From the NCBI RefSeq assembly GCF_963678635.1, contig NC_087064.1, forward strand, positions 3,349,926 to 3,409,925: 60,000 nucleotides of DNA, in the 5' to 3' direction. The position numbers and the translations under genes are program-made. The DNA is from Symsagittifera roscoffensis. Lineage: Eukaryota; Xenacoelomorpha; Acoela; Convolutidae. Of the stretch, positions 1-13,000 are shown in pieces. The first letter of the stretch is position 1; each line of letters opens with the position of its first letter. The notes under the pieces are model-generated. The model saw only the letters and a program-made list of their open reading frames with translations, was not told the origin of the DNA and did no database searches.

Positions 1-1010
1 CAAAAACTACTCTGCCGATTTTCCAAAAAGTTAGAAGTGTCCGCCCACTCCCCTGTGTGCCTGCATAATTTTAGGCTTTATTTACCTTAATCCACTTTTT
101 ATAACTTACGAAAAAGTGTGCGGAGGGAATTTTTTACCCATATTTTTGAAAAACTACCCTCCCGAATCTGAGATATTGATTTCAATGGTTAGAAGGAGTT
201 GTGAGAAGCTCCCTTGCATAAAATGTTGCGCCCAGTTTTTTTATACGACGCTCGGAAAAGTCATTATTTTGTTATCGTGTCCGTTTTTTTTGATATTTTC
301 TGAGGTCTCGAAAACAACTCAAATAGGGTTTAATCAAGGCAACAGGTTTGAGAAACCTCCGTGCATAAGATTCCACGTCTTTAAAAAAAAAACCTTTTTC
401 TTGGAAATTTCCGAAATCACAAAAATTTTCTTTCACTTTTAATAGAGCATTAACTAAGGCTTTGGGATAAACCCGATTCCTAATTTTAATAGCAATGAAC
501 GTAGTGAATACTCTCATATAGGTCTTGCTGATTCTTTTTTGTTTTTTTTTTCAGGAAAAAGTCTTAAAATTTTGATGCACTTAGGCATAATGTGCACTTT
601 TGAGTCGAATTGAAATTTATCTGCTGAAAGTGACGTAAGTATCCTTCTCCAAATACGAACGTGGAAATGGCGCAAAAAAACGTGAACGATTTTTAGTTTC
701 CAAAGTGGAATTGATTTTTAGATTTCCAGCGGAATAAAAACTTTGCCTTTTGATCCAGTTTTCTCAAGTTGGGTTCATGTTATCAAAAAAGCGCCGACCA
801 TAAATTGTTCTGGAAAATCATCTATTTTTTTCTTCAAATTCGAAAGTTAAGTTTTTTATTTCAAGAAAGTCCGTTTTTTTATGTTTACTTGCGTGCATTA
901 CTCTTTTCCAATCTTCGATTGGCTATGTTTTGAAATTATCTACTTCATCATGCATCAGTACAACAAATTCAAAAAGTATCAAACATGTACCTCCAGCTTT
1001 AGCTGGGCCT
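1..1010 (+). repeat. Family D repeat interrupted by a family A element
   Basis: Bases 1-490 hold degenerate units with CTCGAAAAC...AATCTGAGAT...GAGAAGCTCCCTTGCATAA. The family D 3' end (CATCAGTACAACAAATTC, then hairpin CCAGCTTTAGCTGG at 993-1006) resumes at about 945. Between them sits family A copy 1, so A inserted into D. The left end of D is cut by the window edge. Confidence 0.7.
491..930 (+). repeat. Family A hairpin-ended element, copy 1
   Basis: It starts with GCAATGAACGTAGTGAATAC and ends GTGCATTACTC, then hairpin CCAATCTTCGATTGG (908-922) and CTATGTT. Its body shares the order of motifs with the other A copies (AGGAAAAAGTCTTAAAATTT, CGTGAACGA, TCCAGTTTTCTCAAGTTGGG, AAAGCGCC). Confidence 0.8.
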
Positions 1011-1139
1011 CTTTTTTCATTGATCTATGTCTAGCTGAAAATTCCTGTTTGATAAAAACAGGTATTATGAAAATGCATGGGACTTTTTTTTTTCAATTTT
1101 CCTTTTTTTTCAATTTTTTTTCTTCAAAAATTTAGTTTT

Positions 1140-1930
1140 TCTCAAACTGCTCTACCGATTTTTCCCACTTTCTACAGCCTTTGAAAAAGTGTGTTGGGGG
1201 AATTTTAGACCCATATTCTTGGAACTTTTATTTTCTCAAAAACTACCATACGAAGTCTGAGATTTTGGGCTTAATGGATAGAACAGGTTGTAAGACGCTC
1301 ATCTGCGCAACCGACTACGCCCAATTTTTTTCACCTTAACTTATTACTCTAGGAAAAACAGATTTTTTGACCGTTTTTGAATCTTTTCGACTTTTCTCGA
1401 AATTTACCCTAACAAATCTTCATGAGCGGCTCAACACAAATTTTTTTACTAAAAAAATTACAAATTCGGATTAACAAATTATGCGATTTTTTTGCCTTTT
1501 TGCAATTTGTTGACTTGTCTCGAAAATGCCATCCCAATACTGAGATTTTGGGCTCAATGAAAAAGGCTTGAGCGAAGCTCCCTTTTGTAAGCTCTCACGT
1601 CCAAATTTTTTTAACAAAAAAGTATTGGCCTTCAGAAAAGTCAATGTTTCGATTTCTTGTTGTTTTTTGAAACTTTTTAACTCCTCTCGAAAAGTCAATC
1701 TGATATCTAGGGTTTAATGGAGGCAACAGGCTGTGGTAAGCCTCCGTGCATAAGATGCTACGTCCTTAAATTTTTTCAAAAAAATTATGTCTCTGGGAAA
1801 ATTTCAAAATCACAAAAATTTAACTCAAGTTCTAATAGAGCAATAATTAGTTTTGGGTGAAGCCCAATTTTTTTAATCCCGCATCAGTACAACAAATTCA
1901 AAAATTATCTCCAGCTTTAGCTGGGCCTCT
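1140..1930 (+). repeat. Family D repeat with internal tandem units
   Basis: Several degenerate units of about 150-160 bases recur (CTCGAAAA..., CTGAGATTTTGGGCTCAATG, AAGCTCCCTT, then a TTTTTGA-rich spacer). The element ends with CATCAGTACAACAAATTC and hairpin CCAGCTTTAGCTGG at 1911-1924. No coding sequence is seen. Confidence 0.7.
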
Positions 1931-4900
1931 AATTCTTTGGAAGAGTTAATGAAATCCGCTCAAAAAGTGCATTCATTGCTGCCTGCCGAAAGGTTTTAGG
2001 GTCGAACGGTCTTGTGGACTGTTTAAGTATTTGCTTCAGACGCAGCAGATAGTGGTTTCAATCCCCGATGTCTTATGTTGGCAGTGCAAGCTTTTCGGCC
2101 GATTTTCTTGTTTCGTTGAGTTTTTGGGACGTAGTTTTTGCTTGTTTGAAAAATGCAGCGTTGAGCCAAAAAATAGACCTTTTGTTGCTCGCTTTGGCAT
2201 ATTTATTGGCACGGAACGCTGGATTAGTAAATTTTTAGAGTTATTTGATCGAACGTCACAAGACAGGTAAAAGTGGATGTCCTGAAATAGTTTCAAAAGA
2301 CAACCTTTGGTATGTGAGGTTGTCAATTTTCTAAGAGTGTAAATGTACTATTTTCAGAAAGAATTTGAATTTTATCGCATGTTTCGACGGATTTTCAGCA
2401 AAAAAGTCTTGATCGTTTTTATTGGGCGTCTATCGTCAATAATTTTCAAGCATAAAAATTCTGACATTGTAAATATCTCGAGAATTTGAAACAGTCACAA
2501 ACTTAGTAGCTTTTTCGGTTGTCTCGATTTGGTTAACGCTTTACCTCTTGTCTCTTTCTTATCCTCCAGAGCAGTGGCGGGAGCAGGATTTCTTTTTTTG
2601 GGGGGGGGGGCTGGTTTCATTTTTTGCAGACAAGGTTTAATTAAAAATTGAGTTTTGAAAGAAAAGGGTGCATTAAAATGTACATGAAATGACAAATCAG
2701 CTATTTTTGAACTTCACATAATTGTAGGGTCTCTGCGGTCATAATCAGGAGGAATGAACTCCTGTTAATTCCAATGTGGGGCTGTTTCCTTCCGCTGTCT
2801 GCAGCTATCAGTCTGAACAGATCAGACTTATTTTTATCCAAAAATAGTGTTGTATCGACCTTCTGATTTAATTAAGTTCCCTTCCAGTTGTGGCGAACCA
2901 ATCCTAAAGTCGGATGGTTTTCCCTTGAAAGATTTCAAATAATTTATCTGCTCAAAAAGTGTTGTTCGATTTTTGAAAATTCTTTGAAAAAAATTGATCT
3001 TTAAAGTAAAATTTAAAACAAAATGAAATTAATTTTCTTGTTTTTCCCCTTGTTTTTATTTAGGCAACATGATTTTCGGCTTCTAGTTGGCATATATAAT
3101 TCAGTTCAGTTGGGTTTTGAAGTGCATCTAGATCAGGCAGCGAATTTGGTCTGTGTTTTAATTGCTCATTTCGCACGAAAGAGTGAACAAATGACAGGAC
3201 AAAGACTATCTGCAACTTCAATGTCTTTTCTCTTTTTAATTTGGGCGTGAAAAAACTCTCCTCTCTTGAATTCTTCCCTGAGCTTTGAATGAAAATATAG
3301 GCTGGGTTTTTTTTTCATCTCTCTTTTACAGTTGTAAACTTGTTTGTTTACCAGCGGATTGTTGTGTGTATGTTGTGTGGGTAGAGCTATTTATTTTTTC
3401 AGTAAACTGAGCTGACCAAATTGTGTACCGGTGAAAACCACGGCAGGTTTTTGTATGCAAATAGATTGAAATTGAACCAAGTTGCGAATCGCAAGCATCG
3501 GTTGAATTTAAATCAGTTTTTCATTCAGTTTTTCAAGTAACTGCCTTGGTGAATTTTTTGGTGATGTGGTTTTTGGTGTTTCGGTACAGCTCGGCGATCA
3601 AGTTAGAGACGTCGAAAATGTTTGCGGAAATTTTTTTTCCAATTCTCCGTGAAAAAAACGTAGATTAATTTCTGGTTGCGTTTTGCGTGACTTGTTTTTT
3701 TTCTGATCCCTTTCGCTGTAGGGGTGGGGGGAGGTTCCGTCTGCAATGTAGGCAGCGTAAAGAGACTACATGCAATTCAAGTATGATATCATGATATCAA
3801 ACTTTTTTTAACCGGGAATCGGTTTTTAGAGAAAAGCATCCATTTTTTACGGCGTTTGAGTAACCAGTTTCGAAATAATTTGGCAAAAATGTTCTCTTTG
3901 ATGGCTGCCCTAAATTTTATGTTGGTTTCTGACCATAGCCTGTGGGATATTTTTGCGTCTCGCCTTTTAATTTTTTTTACTTATTGATTATACGCCGTAC
4001 CGCCCCCAGCTTATATAAAAACACTAACACCAAGCGGCTTAAGGGCTCCCAAACTGTTATTCTTGTATTTTTGGGGTATGTTTTTAGTCTCCTTAATTTG
4101 AGGGCTCTAATGAAAAGATATTCATCCAAATTTGAAAACATTTTAAATAACAGATGACTCTTTGCCTCTTCGTATTATTATTATTTTTATTTCATCATGA
4201 GTGACCTTAAGTTGCAATGAAGACGGAGACAGGGAGGCGCGAGGATTGAAAAGCTTATTTGATAATTTTAAACCCGATTTAGATTGAGAATTTCGATGTT
4301 TGTTGCGCTAGTTGATACTAAACGTACCTACACATTGGTACCCAAATGGTAATCCTCAAGCTTTAGTCTTGTTGTCCTTTTATCAATTCCAGTTTTTTAT
4401 TCGATCTGTTTTGTTAGGGCAAGGAAGCATACCATTGTTATACCTTGAGGCGAAATCTTTATGTTAATCCTTTACCTTCTTTTTTATTCCGAATCTTCCC
4501 CTAAACCCAACCTGCCAAGGTCCAATTCTCTACTAAGCGAAGCGTAGTTATTGTGGCGTGACGATGCATTAGTATTAAACTGCAAATTGCACGACACTAA
4601 TTAAATGATTGAGTCTGTCTTGGTCACATACATCACCGTCTTAAGACAAAGTTACTATAAGCTCTTCTTTTGATGCGGGATCACCCGTCCCTTTTTCCTG
4701 TAACCTTGTTATTGTTCCGACTTTTTGCTGTCGTAGCTCTACTGTCTATTGTCTTCGATTTTGACGGATGGAAAAGACGTTTATTCTGGAAATCGATAAT
4801 CTCTAAAACTTCAACTGAGCAAATACTGATTTGGTGTTTAGTAAATTTGATGGATGATTTAAACGACTACATGTGAGCAGTCTTCATCCGATTATTTTTT

Positions 4901-5619
4901 GTCAATTTGAAATTGAAAATTGAGTGACGCTTAATAATATTATCAGACTAATTCATTGCCATTATTCGTTATTTGGTGTCTTTTTATAGCTTGGAGAGTG
5001 TTTTTGCGTCTTTTTTTTCCAATTTTTTTTCCTATTGAGCTCGTAGCATTAAGAAGGAAACAAAACTATAATAGCAGCAATACAATGCCTTTGTAAAGCA
5101 GAATGTAACGTCAATTTAGATACGTTTCGCATTCGCCTTTGGTGCAAACAGCTTAATTATCGGTCGTGATTAAAATGGCAACGGAAAAGAAGAAAACCCG
5201 ATATTTTAATGAAACCTTCGTTATTTTGTTTTGCCCCTCTTTACGTCTCTTGTTTATACATTTATTTTTTCACAACTAGCCAACATTTGCTAAACGCCTC
5301 TTTGTATTCGCGCTATTCAAGGAAGTTGCCCAATTTGAAATCTTAATTATGAAAAAAAATGTCAAAAGGAGTGTCGAAATAGGAACACAAACCGGAAATT
5401 TATCAACATGCGGCTCATTAAATCTCGTTTAATAACTTCTTAACCTTTTTCAACATCATTGATTATTTACTTCTACTACTAACCAAAACTATTTAATACT
5501 GAAAACTACCTTTAGCTCCATTTGCTTAATACTTTGTCTATTATTTAAACAGGAACTTAGTTGGACGTTATTGAAAATGGTTCTTATTGCCATGTAAATT
5601 GAATCGATTGTGGTTTTAG
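1931..5619. other. Intronic sequence upstream of RIM exon 1, no gene seen
   Basis: AT-rich sequence with an 11-base G run at 2600-2610. No open frame here carries the missing N-terminal cysteines of the RIM zinc finger or another recognisable domain. It is most likely the intron before the first RIM exon in the window. Confidence 0.6.
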
Positions 5620-7057
5620 CTTGCGTGGCAGTGCAAATTATGTCGCAAAAGAGCGGACATTTTGGCAAAGAGTGGTAAATGGGCAACACCCCTGCCGGCT
5701 CCGAAAGAGTCTCTCCAAGGCCAGAGTCAGAATCCAGATCAACAGCAACAGTCTCAGTCGTTGGAGTCTAGCAGCAACCAAACTGGAAAAACATCACAAA
5801 ACCAAAATTTACAACAATCAAACTTAGTTTCGAAAACCAGCATCCAGCAATCTCAAAATCACCAATCAACGCCTACTAGGACAAATAATTTACCTCCAGG
5901 ACAAGTGAATTTTCAGAACCAACAGGTTAATCCGAATCATACTCCGAGTCAGAAATCACCACATGCGAACCAGGCAAACGGAAAAATAGATGCTGGAATT
6001 GGCCAGACATTCTCGCAATCATTTCCAACAAAAAGTCAGGAATCGAGCCCAACTTTAAACAAGCAACAGACATCTCAGAACCAACAAAGTAACCAGCCTC
6101 AAACGTCGGCACAACAGCAAAATCAGTCTCCCTTCTCACAGCTAGCCAAATTTTTACCCAATGTCATCCAACCGTTAGCTCAAGCCGCAACTGGAGGTCA
6201 TTCCCATTCGAACATTGCTGCTGCACAGAATAAGCAGCATCCAAATCAGCTAAACATAGACACCAAAAGAAACCAGAAAGGTCTATTGGGTAATGGACAT
6301 TTAGCAAACATGCCGGCATCTTCCGATCCGCCTCCACCTCCTCCTCCTAGGAGTCCACAGGTGTACGATAGAGTTCTCCCAGCAAGACGTTCGTTATCTG
6401 GTCGAGGAGTTCCAGTTAAGTCAAGGGCCGGTGGTGGTAATTTAGCTCCCCCTAGACGAAGTGCGCCGGCGCCACCCACGGGTAACATGACAGGTTCCGG
6501 ACCCCCAAGAAGAGTCCAGCCCTCCAATCAGACTCATCAAGGACATTACCCAGACGACCCGCATGGGGTTGTAGGTGCTAATTATGGATCGACTCGGAAC
6601 GACGATTTACCGGATAGCGGCTACCGTTCAGAGTCGAACCGAACGACGAGTAGCCGAGACTCGGCCGAGAAACGAAGGCGTGCCGAGTACATGTCGCACG
6701 TCAACGACCGCGAACGGAGAGAAAATCAAATGATGCGCAAAATGGACTCGATAAATTCCGAATATTCGACGAGTTACGCGGACCAAGAAAATATGTACAG
6801 AGGTCAATATCATCAACAGGGTTCTATGGGGCCGTACGGGGACCACCCGGATATTAGACACACGATGTATCCCAATGAACCGAGGTCAAATGTTGGACCA
6901 AAGGGTAGAATAAAAACGAGCAAGAAAAGAGATCATCCGAGGTACTATACTTCGGGATCCGGCAGGTCTTTCAGCAGCAGTGAGGAGGATATACGATCCA
7001 CTCCGGACTTGACAAGTTGGGACGGATTTGAGTCGGAGAGCCTAGTCAGTGATCGAG
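5620..7057 (+). CDS. RIM: RIM exon 1 in window: zinc-finger end, Q/N-rich linker, pre-PDZ serine patch
   Basis: The acceptor is TTTTAG at 5619; an in-frame TAG directly before it forces the exon to begin here, phase 0. It opens with WQCKLCRKRADILAKSG, which aligns with the end of the RIM FYVE-like zinc finger (WxCNLCRKQQEILTKSG in vertebrates) and supplies its last two zinc cysteines. Residues of about 20-190 are very rich in Gln, Asn and Ser. A run of seven prolines lies near residue 237. Arg/Ser-rich sequence follows, then SSSEEDIRSTPDLTSWDGFES, which matches the conserved RIM segment before the PDZ. The donor is CGAG|GTTTGT, phase 1. Confidence 0.93.
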
Positions 7058-10000
7058 GTTTGTTGTCTGTCTTCCGTTTTTTGTTATAATTTTGAACTAG
7101 GGATGTGTGGTGGATTGAAAACGAATCGAATTGCATTGGTACAATCCCTCGTTGAATTGACTTTTAAATTTCATGAATCGCGCATTCCTATTTTGATCTT
7201 GCAGTATTGGTTATTGAAGCCAACCATTTTAACATGAAAAAAGATTTGTATCTTACACTAATCAACAGACCCAAAAATAACAGGCGTTCAGACCATCTAA
7301 GTTATTGAAATTAAGTTTTGATAGACGTTATTAACCAACTAAAGATCTAACTACAGTTTTCTTGTTCATCATCAGGACTTGACCTTTGGGACGATTACGG
7401 TACTGGTGGATATTCCTCAGCTAATAACAAATCATGGGTAACAATTAAATCGACCAATTTACGAAAAAGTTCATGCATCAGCCAGTTTGTGTAATTCGCG
7501 TGCTTGTATTGTAGATGTTTCAATCCGTTTTAGTTTGCAATTTAGTTTCAAATACTTTGTAGAAATATGATGTCTCAAAAAGAAAATGGCATCAAGTTTT
7601 CTAGCGATGAAAACATCTTCATTTTTAGAGGCTCAGTTTGTGCTTTGAATGATCTCTTTCGTATTAGCGTTGTTTAGTGAGCGATGCATTAGCGTATGAT
7701 TTGCAGGGGATTATCGCTGTGTCTTACCCAGGTGTGTCTTACCAAGTATTTTTAACCAGGGGCAGGTAAAGGGTGGCTGACCTCTACGTTCATAGAATAC
7801 ACGGATCCATCATGAGGTTTTGTTAACATTATCAGATCAATGGATCCTAAGCATAAAGTTCTTACTTCAGACAAAAAGAGACAGATTCCAGTGGGTATTG
7901 CTAAGCAGATACAGTATGAAACCCACGAAGACTTATTGTTAATGAATACCACACGAATTTCTATCATCCAGCTGAATAACGAATTATGCATGCTGAATTG
8001 AAAAACTGCATGTTGTGTATCACTTCCATAAAACTTCCTCCGTATTCAATTTACTTGAACTTGAAATGTTTATGCAGAAAAAATGCAATTAATTGCACTG
8101 AATTCTGTTCGAACTATTTCTTTTGGGCATGATTGTGTAACAATTTTCCACAACCTTTCTGTTCTTTTGTTTGTGTTAGTTCGACACGAAAAAGTCGGCG
8201 GCGAAGACCCATTAGTTCAAGTTCGAAAATTTCATTTATGAGTTTTGATTTTTCCTGAAAGATGCATGTGGCATGGAAATTGTTCGATTAAAATGTCAAT
8301 TAAGGAAATTTAATCATAGTTGTGTTTCAGAAAGGAAGTGCGGTTGACTGGACACAGGAGCCAGATGGTTCCAACATCGGTAGGATTTTGCTACACAAAG
8401 GAGCCGGTCGAGAACTGGGTCTGAAGGTAAGGAGCGTATCTGTTTTTAAGAGACGATGACCTTAGTTCACATTCTCATATAGGTCGCGATGATTTTTTTA
8501 GTTTTCAGGAAAAGTCTTGTAATTTGTTCAGGCTCAATTTTACTTTTTCGCGTATTGACTTTTGATTTCTTTTTAAATTTACTTCATTTCTTTTGTTAAA
8601 AGGAAGGCAAACGCCACTATCGATGTGCGAAAGTGTAAACGTCACAAAAAACGTGAACGACTTCTAGTTTCGAAGTTGTGATTTAATTATTAGATTTCCC
8701 TGCGAAAAAAAACTTACGTATTGATTCAGTTCTCTCAAATTGGGTTAATTGTATCAAAAAAGTTACAATCATAAATTGTTCTAGAAATTTCAAGAGCCTT
8801 GAGGCCATACGTTGTTTTTCTTGGAAATTCGAAAATTAAGAATTTTTCAAAAAACAAATTGTTTTTCTGTTTAACTGCGTTCATTGACTCTTCTAACTGT
8901 CTGTTGGCTATGTTTACTTATTCCGCTCAACTTCTTTGTGCTGAAACTAAGAAATCTGGTTGGAATAAGTAAAAAGAGTGCCGAAATATAAAACTTCGTA
9001 CAAGTGTGTTCTCCTGCAACAGGTGAGAGGCGGTCAGCCCCTGGACGAGGTGTTATGTAACTCCCAAGTGTCTCCGGGTGACATGCTGGGGTCAGAGGTG
9101 GTCAATGTGCAGGCCTATAGGGGAGTGTTGAGTGCATTTGTGGTCAATGTGAGACGCGGCAGTCCCGCCGACACTGTTGCGGGAATCGTGCCAGGTATGA
9201 ACGAGAGTTTCATTTTCAAGCTGCACGGAATTTGTTCTCGCTCTGCAATTTGGCAGTTGCTGCTTACCCAGTTAGCACCCCATCGCACCTCCCCCCTTTT
9301 AAAAAAGCTGTTAAAAATTGTCTAAAATCTGTTTATACTGAAGTTTGCTTGCAAAAAAAGGTATTCAAACGTGTTCACTTGTTCGCACTGACATGTTTTA
9401 TAGCAGCAAAAATATTTTGAATATAATTTTTTTAATTATTATTAATTACAGCGAAACTAAAGGCGTGAACTGGAAAAGAGCGATGCAGTTTCACAAGCTA
9501 ATAGTATCAGCCGATGCCCGTTTTTGAAATTGTCTAATTTTTTGTTAACAATTAGGATGAAAAAAGAAGTGGACGACAGAAAGGTTTTGGTATTGACTTT
9601 CTGAAAAGTCAAATCACGCAAATAGTCATTTGACTAGTAGGCCCCAGCCACGTAAAAATATTTTTATAGCCCCACCACAGAATGTTTTTTATAATGGCGA
9701 GGGATGTAATAGTTATTTGCGGGCGGAGTATAATAGGAAACAACCGACTAGTATGAATAGGCTTTCAAATTATTCTTTTTTGTTGCGTTAAGCTTAGCGC
9801 ACTTGCATTTATCCTGCCTTTTTTCTCTCAGAAGTTTTCTTTTTCGAAGAAGAGTAAATCAGTAATTGGCCTGTACTATGTTGATAAATCGTTCTGAATG
9901 AAGATCGCTCTGAAAATAATGCTCTGTTGGGATTTCGTCTAGGACGTTAGACGTGGTGAGATCCATTCCAAATTTGGTTGGCTAGCTTCATTTTCTTTGA

Positions 10001-13000
10001 TTAATGAAAGCCGACTAATTGAATATCCTATGATAAGAACCTTCTAAGAACAGCGAAACTGATAGTAATATTTTCAAAAAGACGGCAGGAATTCAAATTC
10101 AGTAATCAAATTATTGAGTATTTTACAAGACTACCGGCTTATTACACTTGCGATAAGCAAGGGTATTGCAATCGGCTTTGGTTATTTTTCCCTTAAATAA
10201 CTCTCTTTACGGCTCTCTTAACTCTCTTTTAGAAGCTCCAATTTTAATAAAGATGCGCTGAGCATCTAAATGTATTTCCTAAATTTATTTTCGTTACTGG
10301 GAGCTGTATGTCTTAATTGATTTTCTGTTGGCTTTCTGGATTTTGTCCATTTTTTTGTCGGCTTACTTGCCAGGTGTTTTGTTTCAGTGACCTTTTTGAA
10401 GTTTTTTTTATTCTTTTACAATTATCCTTCGAGCAGCTTAAATATAATTTATAGTTTTCGGTTTTTTGTACACAATGTAACTTCTATTAGTTAAACGGGT
10501 TATTTGTTTACACTTGCGAAGCAAAGTGTATTAGTACGAACTTTCTTTTTTCCAAGCTAAGTCGCAAATATTGGCGCCACTTCTGGGGCACCGTTACAGC
10601 TTATTGATATCATGTGCTTTGACTTTCGAACAGTAATAAGTTTGCACAGCTGACGCATTTTTAATTCAGCAATTAAACGTAAAAAAAATTCTTTGTTTCA
10701 AACAGCAATACGATGATAAAAAGCTCGATTTCAGAAATTTTCCAACTAAATGTATCTAGCATTTTTTTCGAAATGCATAATTTATACAATTTGGCTTAAT
10801 ACTTTCCAATTTTTTATATTCAAAATTGTGTCTTTTTGTGGTTGAGTGGTTAGTGCGTGAGTCTCAAATTGGCTAGGTCGCAGGTTTGAATTTGAGACGT
10901 AGCCGAGTTTTTTTAAATTCGAGGCTTATTTCGACTTTTTCTTATGTCACTTGATAGAGTTGCTTTTTGGTCGTGTTCTCGCAAGTGTTTGCGAAGCACA
11001 GCTTCGCCTCTGTGTATAAGCTAGAAATGTTTCGGCTTGTTGTTTCTGATTTTTTTGTCTGAAAGTTTGTGTAATTCGGTTTCAGCCATTGAGTGTCCAA
11101 ATTGGGTTTGAACATTATTTTTATTGTAAATCGAATCAAGATGATTGCTCATATTGGTATGAATATCTACGCAATTTTTCTCATAATTTTCTATCCATCC
11201 AGCTTTCCGAAGTTGGCTTAGTTTTAAATAAAAATTCACGAATTGAGCTCTGGCGTAAAAATAATTCTCCGAATTTCGAAGGTTAAAAATGTGTTCTAAA
11301 AACCATTGTTGGTTTCCTTGTTCATTAACATTTTTCCAACTCTGTTGGCTATATATTTTTTCATGACTTCAATTGTCTTTTGCTGAGACAAAAGCATCGA
11401 GGAGTTTTTTAATGGAAACAAAAATGAAAACATAATTTTGAATATGCTTGTTTGTCTTCTTTACTTTTGGATTTGGAGTCAATAATTGTGGTCGGAACAT
11501 TCTGAACTGTGTATATGTTTCATTGCATTGTTCTGTTTTGTTCAGGCGATGAGATCCTGGAGTGGAACAAGATTATTTTCCGGAACCTCACCCACAACCA
11601 AGTCACTCAAGTGATAGTGCAGTCCAAGCAGGATCCTGAGATCGACCTCCTCATTTGTCGCAGGTATCCAAAACAGACTCACACATTAATTTGAAGCAAT
11701 AGAGGGAATTTCGGCTCTTTAACCGTTCCTCCAACTGCCATCACCGCTACCCGAGATTTTAGATATATTTGTATTGTATATCTCTATCATCACACGGCGT
11801 ACTACAAAAGTTATTGCCCTCGGAATAGTCAAATTTCTGAATTTTTGAATCTTTTTGACTTCTCTCGAAAACTAACCTGCCAAATCTGAAATTGTGTGTT
11901 CAATAGAGATAACGGGTAGTGGGAAGTTCCATTGCATTAGCGGTCACTGACAATTTTTTACTCAAAGTTATCGCTCTCGGAAAAGTCAATTTTTTTGACC
12001 TTTTTTTTTTTGATGTTCTAGTAAACTATCTTCTTAAATCTGAGATTTTGGTTTCAATCAATTGAAAGACCCGGTTGCAATGATTTTTCCTGCAGAAGCG
12101 GTGACTCCTTGTTTTTTGTAAGAGAAATCTGTGACCTTGGGAAAGTTCAATTATCGCAAAATTTTCTTTTAGTAGAGAAACAAAGCTTTTGGGCAAAGTC
12201 CAACTTTTTTAAAATCGCATATTTCGTCTGGCATCAGTATGAAAATTTTATGCAATATCAAACACGTACCTCCAGCTTTAGCTGGGCCCCTAGTTGTTTT
12301 TTGTCGAGGCATATGAAAAGTTTGGGTCACTTGGTTTTGAACATTTTGAATTTTTTCGACTTGTTTTTTATATTAGTGTTGTATCGCAAGTGGTGCGAAG
12401 TTCCGCTTCGCCTCTGTGTATGAAAATTGACTTGAGTTAATCACCCAATTACAAACAAATTTTATCCTCAGATACAATTCGTTAAATCAAGGATTATATA
12501 GTTAAAATGATGTTTAGAGGCACTTTTAGGTAGTAAAACAGATAGGTTCTAATGTAGTTTCTGAAATTATAAGAAAATAGGAGAGAATTACTTTGGCTTG
12601 TGTGAATTATTCGACCAAAAGCAGCATAGTGAACTAGAATTAATGCTTGATTGCTTTGAGTGTTTGTTGTGTGAATTTAGACCGAATATGCAGCTGAAGT
12701 TGAACACAATAGCGGGTAGAATGGGAGGAGCGAATGGAGACGGCCAATCAGATCAGAGATCGACCCTGTTGCCTTACCCTCCCAGGCCTACCACCCGCCG
12801 AGGACAGCAGCACGACTCAGGGGGAGGGGGAGGGGGAGTGGTAGAAGGGAGAGTGGGAATGGGGGAGAATAACAGTAGCAGCAGCAGTGCCTTATCATAC
12901 AGTTTGCCTGCATCTGCGTTCCGCACAACCATGGCCTACAATTCGAACATGAACTCCTCTTCTGTGTTGGGTTCAGCAGCCAATCAGAATGCCCAGCTGC

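Noticed and set aside
2031-2270. Frame containing VLCWQCKLFGR, resembling the RIM zinc-finger end
   Set aside because: The resemblance is a short chance match to WQCKLCRK; the other cysteine and flanking residues do not fit, and no splice sites frame it.
6246-6527. 93-codon minus-strand frame over the proline-rich part of RIM exon 1
   Set aside because: Its Gly run is the reverse complement of the Pro run; it is a shadow frame.
10840-10905. A functional tRNA gene in the family C element
   Set aside because: A and B boxes are recognisable but no complete cloverleaf can be drawn, and the same segment recurs in other family C copies, so it is a repeat component.
12598-12680. Open frame extending RIM exon 6 upstream of its acceptor
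   Set aside because: Exon 5 leaves phase 2 and joins cleanly at 12681. No better acceptor in the right phase was found upstream, and the extra residues have no RIM match.
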